DNA from: Bacteroidota bacterium
GTDB lineage: Bacteria > Bacteroidota > Ignavibacteria > UBA10030 > UBA6906
Assembly (NCBI GenBank): GCA_019637975.1
Contig: JAHBUR010000032.1
Location: 1-49,461, forward strand
Direction of reading: 5' to 3'
Length of the DNA: 49,461 nt
Shown here in pieces: positions 7,485 to 15,212 of this stretch; position 1 is the stretch's first letter; each line of letters begins with the position of its first letter. A program made the translations under genes and the position numbers. The notes beneath the pieces were generated by a model. The model made no database searches. It saw nothing but the letters and a program-made list of their open reading frames with translations, and was not told the origin of the DNA.

Positions 7485-8621
7485 ATGAGTTTTGCGAAAA
7501 GGATATTGGTACTGTGGCTCGCAGTTATTGCAGTCGTGGGCATGTCATATTCATGGCCGCATTTTGAAATAACAGCAATCCAATTCTTGGGGAACTCGCT
7601 TCAATTCTTACTCCTCATTCTCTCAATAGTGTTGGTCCGCTTTGAAACCGTTCGCAAAACGAAGTTCATCTTCGTCAATTTTGCGGCGCTCTTTGCGATG
7701 GCCGTTTTCTTTCATTTTTACAACTTCGTTGGAACTGCGTTCTTCGTTGGTGATCCGAAGGCGCGATTGTATTATTTCCAGTATGTTTCTCATGCGCTGT
7801 ACTTCTTTCTGCTCGCGTTCGCGATTTGTTATGTGACAATCGATTTGCTCTTCCGTGATTTCAAGATCATTCAGAAGTACTTTCTCACTATCGCAATCGT
7901 TGGCGGATTCTTCGCATACTACTACTATCCGCAACTTGCGGATTCGCAATATCTCTATAAGACACACGAAATTGCCGAGTGGAAAGAACTTGACAAGGCT
8001 TCTGCCCAATTCGCCCGGGAATTTGAAACAATCCCTGCTCACACGGAACTTGCTTCATATCTGAAGAATGTTGAAGCGCCTTTGTTGAACGCATTGCCTG
8101 AAGCCGATCGGGTTCTGAGAGTCGAGGAATTGTACCCGTACCTCTCCGGATCCAACTACAAGAACTTGTTGTTGAAGCCGATTTATCTCAGTTCCATTTA
8201 TATGTGTGTGCTGACGGTCGGCCTGATTCTTCTCTTCTTCGGATATCAATACAAAAAAGATCCGCCCCAAGGAGCATACATTGAAAAGATGATGTTCTTT
8301 TTCCTGATGTTCTGCACGCTGGAAGTGTTTCACGCGTGGACATTCATCAAAACTATTGAGTGGCAGAACGCTCTCCAGATTTTTGAAATAGGGCAGTTTT
8401 TGTCGGCTGCTGTTCTTGGTATAATTGCTGTTTTCTTCGCCCTTCGCCTGCGGTTCATTCGCTCGGCGTACGGCGAGTTCTACGAACACGAAATCATTGA
8501 AAGTCCGTCAACCATCACGCGCTGGAGAGATTCGTTGGACAACCTGGTCATTGCCCACTTCTTCAAGCGCAACACACTCGTCGGACGAATGCTGGTCGAT
8601 CCAAAATTGAAAACCAAGTAA
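7485..8621 (+). CDS. Polytopic membrane protein of unknown family (about 8 helices)
   Basis: A 378-residue protein with roughly eight membrane helices: about five in the first 150 residues, a soluble loop of about 85 residues (from YYYPQLADSQYLYKT to the NYKNLLLKP region), then three helices and a basic cytoplasmic tail of about 55 residues. The start at 7485 follows AAAGGGG at good spacing; an earlier TTG start would overlap the promoter. I recognise no catalytic or transport motif. The layout, membrane sensor-like region, extracytoplasmic loop and short tail, would suit a receptor. It lies 84 bases before the AAA+/Fis gene, so the two are probably transcribed together, and is divergent from the repeat-peptide gene. 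A link among the three is inference. Confidence 0.75.
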   Translation: MSFAKRILVLWLAVIAVVGMSYSWPHFEITAIQFLGNSLQFLLLILSIVLVRFETVRKTKFIFVNFAALFAMAVFFHFYNFVGTAFFVGDPKARLYYFQYVSHALYFFLLAFAICYVTIDLLFRDFKIIQKYFLTIAIVGGFFAYYYYPQLADSQYLYKTHEIAEWKELDKASAQFAREFETIPAHTELASYLKNVEAPLLNALPEADRVLRVEELYPYLSGSNYKNLLLKPIYLSSIYMCVLTVGLILLFFGYQYKKDPPQGAYIEKMMFFFLMFCTLEVFHAWTFIKTIEWQNALQIFEIGQFLSAAVLGIIAVFFALRLRFIRSAYGEFYEHEIIESPSTITRWRDSLDNLVIAHFFKRNTLVGRMLVDPKLKTK

Positions 8622-8705
8622 ACGCGAACCAAGCACCTCTGTTCAGGTCCCCTGCACAAACAAGCAGAGCGTGCCGTTCCAACCATCATCAGTAAGGAAG
8701 GTTCT

Positions 8706-9740
8706 ATGGAATCAAAAACAGTTCTGGGAGACAAGAAGGCAGGGGGTGCTTTCGAATATCCTATCGTCGGTAAGAGCAAATCCACCGAACAGTTGATACG
8801 CTCGATTCAGAAACTTGCCAAGAGCCGGCGTGATGTCGTTATCGTCGGCGAAGCGGGAGTTGGCAAGGGAGCTGTAGCGAAGAACATCTATCACATGGGC
8901 AAGGCCGAGTTGAAGAACGGCAGCTCCGAACAACCCTTCATGTCGATCAACCTTTCGGTGGTTGACGACAGGGAACTTGAGGCGATGTTGTTCGGATTCG
9001 ATCGCGGAGTCGAGGGATTGCCGTATACATCGAAGCGCGGGTTATTCGAGCAGGCGAACGGTGGTACCGTTTTAATTGAGGAGATTGAGGAAGCAAGCTT
9101 CCGCAACCAGATGAAGATTCTCAACTTCGTCAACGAACGCAAGACCCGCCGTATCGGTGGCGAGGCGAAAGAGAATGTCGACATTCGCCTGATCATTACT
9201 ATGAAAGATGATCCTGCACAGCTTGTCGAAAAGCGGAAGTTGCTGGAAGACCTGTACGCCCGCGTGCTCGAATTCGAAAAAGTCGAGATTCAGCCGTTGC
9301 GTCAGCGCGCAGAAGATATTCCGCTTCTCGTCAAACATTTCACCAGTGAAATCTGCCGTGAACTCGGACTCGGTGAGTTGGTGATCGACATTAATGCAAT
9401 TGATGTGTTGGTCCGTCAGCCGTGGAAAGAGAATATTCGCGAGCTGAAGGCTGTCGTTGACAAGTCCGTACTCTTCTCCAACGAAGGGCGATTCTCGCTG
9501 CCGCCGGAACTGGTCGATGAAAAGACAGAAGTAGTAAAGATGATCAACAACATTATGGCAGGTCAGGAATTCGTCCTCGATAAGTCTCTCGATGTGATTG
9601 AGAAGGGAATTATCGAACGGTCGCTTGACAGATTCGGCTTCAACCAATCGAAGGCTGCGCAGTTCCTCGGAATGACGGAACAGACATTCCGCTATAAGTT
9701 GAAGCGGCTCGGTATTGCCAGCGCTCGATCGAGGGGATAA
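8706..9740 (+). CDS. AAA+ regulator with Fis-type DNA-binding domain; degenerate GAFTGA loop
   Basis: A 344-residue protein with the build of a sigma-54 enhancer-binding protein but no N-terminal sensor domain. Walker A is GEAGVGKG (residues 48-55). The L1 loop that should read GAFTGA reads GVEGLP (residues 101-106). Walker B reads TVLIEEIEE, with Glu where Asp is usual. LRQRAEDIPLL and the Fis helix-turn-helix (NQSKAAQFLGMTEQTFRYKL, about 308-327) are intact. GAFTGA contacts sigma-54, so the protein may bind and remodel DNA complexes without activating sigma-54, as TyrR-like members do. The ATG follows AAGGAAGG. It is downstream of an unknown membrane protein and ends in a hairpin terminator. 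Confidence 0.85.
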   Translation: MESKTVLGDKKAGGAFEYPIVGKSKSTEQLIRSIQKLAKSRRDVVIVGEAGVGKGAVAKNIYHMGKAELKNGSSEQPFMSINLSVVDDRELEAMLFGFDRGVEGLPYTSKRGLFEQANGGTVLIEEIEEASFRNQMKILNFVNERKTRRIGGEAKENVDIRLIITMKDDPAQLVEKRKLLEDLYARVLEFEKVEIQPLRQRAEDIPLLVKHFTSEICRELGLGELVIDINAIDVLVRQPWKENIRELKAVVDKSVLFSNEGRFSLPPELVDEKTEVVKMINNIMAGQEFVLDKSLDVIEKGIIERSLDRFGFNQSKAAQFLGMTEQTFRYKLKRLGIASARSRG

Positions 9741-9763
9741 TACACATACAGTGACGTGATCAC

Positions 9764-9799
9764 GAAACGCCTTCCGGATTCACAGGAGGGCGTTTCCTT
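9764..9799 (+). terminator. Hairpin terminator after the AAA+ regulator
   Basis: GAAACGCCTTCC pairs with GGAGGGCGTTTC (9764-9796) with one G-U pair and a nine-base loop, followed by a short pyrimidine/T stretch. It separates this operon from the convergent GT2 gene. Confidence 0.7.
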
Positions 9800-9804
9800 T
9801 CTAA

Positions 9805-10908
9805 CTAACGGAATACCCTATTCTTCCAGGACACTCTTCTGTTGAGCAAGACGATGGGAGGGAAGAGAACTACGTAGACAATATAGTACACCTCGAAGGG
9901 TACGAAGTACAGGATCAATCTCATCTTCCGGAAAGTGGTCAATGCCGGCCGGACAAGCATGAAATCTGAAAGTACTTTGACGGCATAGGCCGCCAGAACG
10001 GCGATGACATTTCCGGCCAAGAGATTTATGACCAGAAGTGTTTTGAATAGAAACCCTGTTGCAAACAACGCAATGCTCTTCAAGTCCATGTCAGCGCCAC
10101 CAATGAACCAGCGTTTCTTCTGCCGATACAGGCCTGCCCAATCCTCGCACGGCATGCTTTGTACCAGCGTTGATGCATCGACGGGAAATTTTGCCTTGTA
10201 TATGCCCGTCGACATTACTGCATGAAATAGGGCATAATCTTCAGTTATACTGAAGGGAATGTTCCGGTAGCCGCCGACCGCTTCGTATGCTTTCCTTCTC
10301 ACGGAGAGATTATTGCCGACAGCCGTAACCGGGAAATGCAGGCGGATTGTTGCAGCCGCAATCGAGAACAACACAAACCAATCCAAGGCCTGAATTGCTT
10401 CAAACAATGTTGAGGCCCGAAGCGAAGTGAAACCCGCAACCACACCCACGTTCGGCTCGTTATAGTACTTCACGGTTTCTTCAACCCACCGTTCCGGAAC
10501 GATGCAATCAGCATCCGTGAAGAAAATGAACTCGCCTGTTGTTCTCTCGATGCCCTGCGCGACCGCATTGGTCTTTCCTCTGAGATGTCCGTCAGGATCG
10601 GGGATTGAGGTATGTGATTGTATGAAAGGGAACCTGACGGCAAACTCTTCAATAATCTCGTGCGTTTTGTCGGTCGAGCGGTCGTTCACAACGAGTATTT
10701 CGAGAAGTTCTTTTGGATATGACAAGTGTGATAGAGATTCGAGGCAGCGACGAATATTCTGTTCTTCGTTTCGTGCTGCAACGATAATAGAGACTGTCGG
10801 TCTGAACGAACTATCAAAGGAATATCGGGCGCGATGAGCACCGATTGCGAATATGCAAATTTGAAGCGCGTACAGAATCCCGAACAGAACAAGCAGTTCT
10901 ACAAGCAT
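9805..10908 (-). CDS. GT2-family membrane glycosyltransferase
   Basis: A 367-residue processive-type family 2 glycosyltransferase. An N-terminal helix (residues 1-22) is followed by the GT-A domain, with VSIIVAARNEE, NDRSTD (Asp76), the metal-binding DAD (132-134), an acceptor-site ED in SITEDYALF and QKKRW matching the QxxRW motif. Three C-terminal membrane helices follow. It uses an activated sugar at the cytoplasmic face to build a glycolipid or polysaccharide; sequence and size fit the HpnI/ceramide glucosyltransferase-like group, but the acceptor is not determined. It is a single gene with its own promoter candidate at 10951-10979. Confidence 0.85.
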   Translation of the reverse strand: MLVELLVLFGILYALQICIFAIGAHRARYSFDSSFRPTVSIIVAARNEEQNIRRCLESLSHLSYPKELLEILVVNDRSTDKTHEIIEEFAVRFPFIQSHTSIPDPDGHLRGKTNAVAQGIERTTGEFIFFTDADCIVPERWVEETVKYYNEPNVGVVAGFTSLRASTLFEAIQALDWFVLFSIAAATIRLHFPVTAVGNNLSVRRKAYEAVGGYRNIPFSITEDYALFHAVMSTGIYKAKFPVDASTLVQSMPCEDWAGLYRQKKRWFIGGADMDLKSIALFATGFLFKTLLVINLLAGNVIAVLAAYAVKVLSDFMLVRPALTTFRKMRLILYFVPFEVYYIVYVVLFPPIVLLNRRVSWKNRVFR

Positions 10909-10950
10909 GAAAGAAGGAAAATGGTAACGAAGGAACTTCTCATCAAATTT

Positions 10951-10979
10951 AAATTACTCAAAATGTGCTCGCCACGCAA
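10951..10979 (-). promoter_or_regulatory. Promoter candidate for the GT2 gene
   Basis: TTGCGT (10974-10979), 17-base spacer and TAATTT (10951-10956) on the minus strand, about 45 bases before the start codon. It fits the window-wide TTG-N20-TAnnTT form. Confidence 0.5.
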
Positions 10980-11011
10980 TCTCGCCAAATGGAGTGAATG
11001 ATGTCCGGTTA

Positions 11012-11040
11012 TTGCATTTCAACCAACAGTTGAATATGTT
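11012..11040 (+). promoter_or_regulatory. Promoter candidate with palindromic spacer, lipoprotein/TonB receptor operon
   Basis: TTGCAT (11012-11017), a 17-base spacer and TATGTT (11035-11040). The whole spacer is a dyad, TTCAAC, five bases, GTTGAA, which looks like an operator for a dimeric regulator. The spacer of the promoter at 5720-5748 has a similar dyad. Confidence 0.55.
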
Positions 11041-11069
11041 GTTGCAGTGAAACAATTGTTCTCCCCTAT

Positions 11070-11636
11070 ATGAAGCGCAAGTATATTGCCACGGTTGTTC
11101 TTTCTGCGTTCCTTCTGCATTCCCCGGGTTGCGATAAAGGAATCGCCCCGCTCAACATTCCTCCTATTGATCCTAATGCACCTACCGGATTTGGCGGGAT
11201 CATCTACTTTACGAATTGGCCGACCGACAGTGTTGACATCAAAGTGCAGGAACTCCGCATTGCTGCGTTCAAGGAAGCTCCCGTTGACACAACAGGTCTC
11301 TTTTTCGAATTCTTAAGAGGAAATGTGATCATCTATCCTCCCGTGGGAACGACTGCATACAGCAAGCGAGACAGTTCCGGGAGACTCCGCGATTCGATTC
11401 ATTATGAGATTTACCTCAGGCCCGGCGTTGATTCTCTTCCCGCAACGTACACCTACATCGCAATGGCGTGGCGTGATGGGCCGAATGTTTTTGCAGATTG
11501 GCGTCCGGCAGGACTCTACACAACCCAGCCGGGTACTTTCAATCCCGGTTCCATCACCGTCACTCGTGGAAGATTCATTCAGAATATCGATATTCGGTGC
11601 GACTTCCGAAACCCACCACCGAGGCCATGGCAATGA
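11070..11636 (+). CDS. Lipoprotein encoded upstream of a TonB receptor
   Basis: A 188-residue lipoprotein with signal peptide MKRKYIATVVLSAFLLHSPGC; the lipobox is the weaker form SPGC. The mature part is proline-rich near its start (NIPPIDPNAPTGFGG) and then mostly beta strands. I recognise no enzyme domain. Its stop codon overlaps the start of the TonB-dependent receptor by ATGA, so the two are translationally coupled and probably act together at the outer membrane, for example as a surface ligand-binding lid, which is inference. No Shine-Dalgarno sequence is evident before the ATG. Confidence 0.8.
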   Translation: MKRKYIATVVLSAFLLHSPGCDKGIAPLNIPPIDPNAPTGFGGIIYFTNWPTDSVDIKVQELRIAAFKEAPVDTTGLFFEFLRGNVIIYPPVGTTAYSKRDSSGRLRDSIHYEIYLRPGVDSLPATYTYIAMAWRDGPNVFADWRPAGLYTTQPGTFNPGSITVTRGRFIQNIDIRCDFRNPPPRPWQ

Positions 11637-13900
11637 AAATAACTATAGGATTTCTGATATTGCTCTTTGCTTCGGTGACGTCTGTGGCGGCGAGCGGTTC
11701 AATAGTGGGCACGGTTGTGGGCAAAGACGGGAATGACCACCTTGTCGGGGTGAATGTGCTGGTTCAAGGCTCTGTACGCGGTGCCTCGACAAATACCGAC
11801 GGCAAATATCGCATAGCCGATGTAGCTCCCGGAACCTATACACTCATTTTCTCGCTTATTGGATATCAACGCGAAACTGTGGCGGGCGTAATCGTTCAGG
11901 ATGGACAGGAAACGGTCGTGAACGTGACTTTGCGTGTACGACCTGTCCAGACAGACCAGGTCGTCGTTACGGCAAACAAGCGGGAACAATCGTTGCAGGA
12001 CGTTCCCGTGAGCATTTCAGTGATGGATGCGGCAGAAATGCAATCACGCAATCCTCAGACGATCGAGGATGTCATGCGTTATATTCCCGGTGTAAACATA
12101 ACCGGCGGACAAGTGAATATCCGGGGATCAAGCGGGTACACAAAGGGCGCGGGAAGCCGCATCGTAATGCTGCTTGATGGGATCCCGTTCATTGCAGGTG
12201 ATACGGGAGAACTCATCTTCGAGCAAATTCCGGTCGGTCAAATTGATCGGATCGAAGTCGTGAAAGGGGCAAGTTCGGCGTTATATGGCTCCAGCGCGCT
12301 GGGAGGGGTCATCAACATCATCACAAAACCCATTCCGGAGAATCCGGAGACCTTTGTCAGAACCTATGCCGGTGTTTACAACAAGCCATCATATGACAGG
12401 TGGAAATGGACAGATCGGAGATTGGGGTTTGCAGGATTGTCGCTTGGCCAGACCCTGAAAGTGGGTGATTTTGGCCTCGCACTTTCGTTGAGCAGACAGG
12501 CAAATGACAGTTACCGCGCAAATGATTTTTCACGACGATACAACGTGTATGTGAAAGCGCGACAAGATTTGCCGTCCGACAATTCCATCACAATCAACTT
12601 CGGGTTGCTTTCGCAGCACCGCGGCCAGCACAATTGGTGGCGCAATATTGATTCCGCTCTCCTTACTCCCTATGTCCAGCGTGACGACGATGTGAATTCA
12701 AGCCGCTACTTTGTGAGCAGCCTCTATAACGATGCTTTATCCGATAAGTTCCTTTTATCAGTGAAGGGATTGTGGTATCACAACGACTGGAAATCCACGA
12801 CGTGGCACGATTCTCCCCAACCTCGTTGGACAGACATCCAACAGTCGATCTCCAACGACTATCGCGCCGAAATTGGAATGACAGCATTCTTAGGGAGTGA
12901 CCATACCGTAACGAGTGGCGTGAGCGGTCAGTTTTTCACAGTGGATTCGCCCACTTCACTCTTTGGCAAGCACTCAGGATGGTCTGCCGCTCTTTTCTCT
13001 CAAGATGAATGGAGCATTACCGACCGCTTCTTGCTCACTTTCGGTGCTCGCCTCGATATTCAGGATATCGGACTTATCGATGCGAAACCACAGGTAAATC
13101 CCAAGGTTGCGCTCTCGTACAAGCTTGACGAGGGAACTACGCTTCGCGCTTCCTTTGGGAGGGGCTTCAGGGTTCCCTCTGTTGGCGAGGTGTTTATTGC
13201 CCTTGATCTTGGTGGCGGAATAAACACGTTGCCGAACCCTGACCTCAAAGCAGAAAGAAGTTCTTCCTACGAATTGGGTATCGTTCATCAGCTGAATGGA
13301 TTGGGAACGCTGGATTTTGCCCTGTTCAGAACCGACTACAGCAACCTGATAGAGCCTACGCCGTTTCAGGACGCCGGCGGTAGTTACAAAGTGCAATGGC
13401 AGAACACGCCCAAAGCCCGGGTTCAGGGATTCGAAACAGCTTGGAAGATTGGGTTCTTCGAAGGCGATCTTCTGTGGAATGTCGGGTATACGTATGCGTA
13501 TGCAGAAGACCTCACTCCCCGGAGGTTTTTAGGGTTGGATAGTCTTGTGAACGCCCGGCCGAACAACGTGCTGCCGTACCGGCCGAAGCACGTGCTCACA
13601 ACCGGAGTTCAGGGACGGTTCGGAATCCTCCGGGCGAATGTCGATTTCCGGTATATGAGCAAGGTTGACCGTGTGTTCGATCTGTTTGTGAATACGCGGG
13701 ATTTTTTCATTCCGAATGCTGATGCGAGAGACAAGATTCTCGTTACTGACTTCAGGCTCGGTGCAGATTTTTCCTCCTTCGGAGTTCCTCTTTCCGCAAC
13801 GGTTCACGTCAATAACGCATTCCGCTACAATTATCTTGAGTTGACAGCAAATATGTCGCCGCCCCGGAATTTTGTTCTTGTGGTCGAGGCGCGGTTGTAA
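11633..13900 (+). CDS. TonB-dependent outer-membrane receptor with carboxypeptidase-regulatory N-domain
   Basis: A 755-residue receptor. After a signal peptide (residues 1-20) comes a CarboxypepD_reg-like domain (GSIVGTVVGKDG, TDGKYRIADVAPGTYTL), a TonB-box-like stretch (DQVVVTANKREQSLQDVP), the plug (RGSSGYTKGAGSR, LLDGIPF, IEVVKGASSALYGSSALGGV) and a 22-stranded barrel ending in a C-terminal aromatic-type strand (FVLVVEARL). It imports a ligand across the outer membrane using TonB energy. Barrel and plug resemble colicin/vitamin or siderophore receptors (BtuB/CirA-like) more than SusC. The start at 11633 is set by the ATGA overlap with the lipoprotein gene; longer starts run into that gene. 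The ligand is unknown. Confidence 0.9.
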   Translation: MKITIGFLILLFASVTSVAASGSIVGTVVGKDGNDHLVGVNVLVQGSVRGASTNTDGKYRIADVAPGTYTLIFSLIGYQRETVAGVIVQDGQETVVNVTLRVRPVQTDQVVVTANKREQSLQDVPVSISVMDAAEMQSRNPQTIEDVMRYIPGVNITGGQVNIRGSSGYTKGAGSRIVMLLDGIPFIAGDTGELIFEQIPVGQIDRIEVVKGASSALYGSSALGGVINIITKPIPENPETFVRTYAGVYNKPSYDRWKWTDRRLGFAGLSLGQTLKVGDFGLALSLSRQANDSYRANDFSRRYNVYVKARQDLPSDNSITINFGLLSQHRGQHNWWRNIDSALLTPYVQRDDDVNSSRYFVSSLYNDALSDKFLLSVKGLWYHNDWKSTTWHDSPQPRWTDIQQSISNDYRAEIGMTAFLGSDHTVTSGVSGQFFTVDSPTSLFGKHSGWSAALFSQDEWSITDRFLLTFGARLDIQDIGLIDAKPQVNPKVALSYKLDEGTTLRASFGRGFRVPSVGEVFIALDLGGGINTLPNPDLKAERSSSYELGIVHQLNGLGTLDFALFRTDYSNLIEPTPFQDAGGSYKVQWQNTPKARVQGFETAWKIGFFEGDLLWNVGYTYAYAEDLTPRRFLGLDSLVNARPNNVLPYRPKHVLTTGVQGRFGILRANVDFRYMSKVDRVFDLFVNTRDFFIPNADARDKILVTDFRLGADFSSFGVPLSATVHVNNAFRYNYLELTANMSPPRNFVLVVEARL

Positions 13901-14010
13901 CAGCCTTCAAACGGATTATACACTGTCGGGAGTGGGTGTTGTTTCTTTGACAGTACCTGAGTGAGTACGACTGATTTCAATAACAAAAACACAAACACTG
14001 AGGAGGTAGA

Positions 14011-15105
14011 ATGAGATCTCTGATGCGATACGTAATGCCGGGGTTGCTTTGCACGATCTTTATAGTGACTGCCGGCGCCCAGATTACGATCAATGATGTA
14101 GACGTTAATCGCATTCTTGCACCGGGAAACATGGTTGTGAATCGCAATGATAACGTCGCGACATCCTTCAACGTCGGGTCTCCCGGTCTCAACTCGTGGA
14201 ACTTCAGCGGGCTTCAGACCTCGACGTTTCAAGTGTATAACAGCGTCTTGGCGTCGGGTACGCCCTTCATTTCGAACTTTCCCGGGGCAACACATGCCGC
14301 CCGGGTGGATACGAATTTCGAAGGTATTAACGGGACTGTCTACCAATACCTTCAATTGAATGCAACCGGCTTGCGAAATTTGGGAAATATGGCGCGTGCA
14401 ACGCCATTTCCGTTTAGCACCATCGAATTGAGAACTACCGTAACGCCGGCTGAAATCGTGTACGCACTTCCGGCAACACTCGGTACAGTTTGGAATACCG
14501 CTTTCTCCAACAATACCCGGGTTACACTGAACGGTCAAGAAATTTCGAATACAACGACAACTCACGACGCAACGTACACCGTTGACGGGTATGGCACAAT
14601 GCTGTTGCCGAATAGCGTCAATTCCATTTATGCGTTAAGAATTCGAAAGCTGAATTTTTATAACGGTAGTCCTGTCGTAAGTTTCATGTTTCTCTCCCGG
14701 GGGGGAGCGGTCGTGATCTGTGAAGCGAGCGACACATCGGCGGTGAGCGGAACGATCTCGGTTCGTCAGGGAACCGTGGTTTGGAATACGTCCATCGTGT
14801 CCGACTCGACAACTGATGTTCGCACGAACGAACAGGTTCCTCCACGATTTTCATTGCATCAAAACTACCCCAATCCGTTCAATCCCTCAACGATCATCAG
14901 CTATCAGGTAGCGACCGCTGGATTCGTTTCTCTGAAAGTATTCAATATGTTGGGCGAAGAAGTCGCAACGCTGGTCAACGAAATGAAATCACCCGGTTCG
15001 TATGAAACAATCTGGAATGCAGACGGTCTGCCAAGCGGGGTGTACTTCTACCGCATGACTGCCGGCTCGTTCACTGAGACTCGACGCATGATGGTGTTGA
15101 AATGA
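14011..15105 (+). CDS. Secreted protein with type IX C-terminal sorting domain
   Basis: A 364-residue secreted protein. A signal peptide ends near TAGAQ. Residues about 25-265 form an all-beta domain I do not recognise. The C-terminal 85 residues are a textbook sorting domain: LHQNYPNPFNPSTIISY, then SLKVFNMLGEEVATLVN, GLPSGVYFYRM and a terminal basic MMVLK. Such tails direct type IX secretion and surface anchoring in Bacteroidota and relatives. The start is preceded by GAGGAGGTAGA, the strongest ribosome site in the window, suggesting high expression. A U-tailed hairpin at 15164-15187 ends the transcript. It is a single gene. Confidence 0.85.
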   Translation: MRSLMRYVMPGLLCTIFIVTAGAQITINDVDVNRILAPGNMVVNRNDNVATSFNVGSPGLNSWNFSGLQTSTFQVYNSVLASGTPFISNFPGATHAARVDTNFEGINGTVYQYLQLNATGLRNLGNMARATPFPFSTIELRTTVTPAEIVYALPATLGTVWNTAFSNNTRVTLNGQEISNTTTTHDATYTVDGYGTMLLPNSVNSIYALRIRKLNFYNGSPVVSFMFLSRGGAVVICEASDTSAVSGTISVRQGTVVWNTSIVSDSTTDVRTNEQVPPRFSLHQNYPNPFNPSTIISYQVATAGFVSLKVFNMLGEEVATLVNEMKSPGSYETIWNADGLPSGVYFYRMTAGSFTETRRMMVLK

Positions 15106-15163
15106 TCGTGAGCTTGCGACGCTGAGTCTTTTGCATTTCAGGCTATTGTTTCCGTTATTTCAA

Positions 15164-15202
15164 GGGGCACAAAGTGATTTGTGCCCCTCGCTATTTTTCT
15201 AA
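15164..15202 (+). terminator. Rho-independent terminator after the sorting-domain protein
   Basis: GGGGCACAAA and TTTGTGCCCC form a 10-bp perfect stem with a GTGA loop (15164-15187), followed by TCGCTATTTTT. Confidence 0.85.
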
Positions 15203-15212
15203 AAAGGACTTC

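Noticed and set aside
13831..14565. A 244-codon minus-strand frame covering the start of the sorting-domain protein
   Set aside because: The plus strand there has the best ribosome site in the window and a signal peptide; the antisense frame has no secretion signal or family match.
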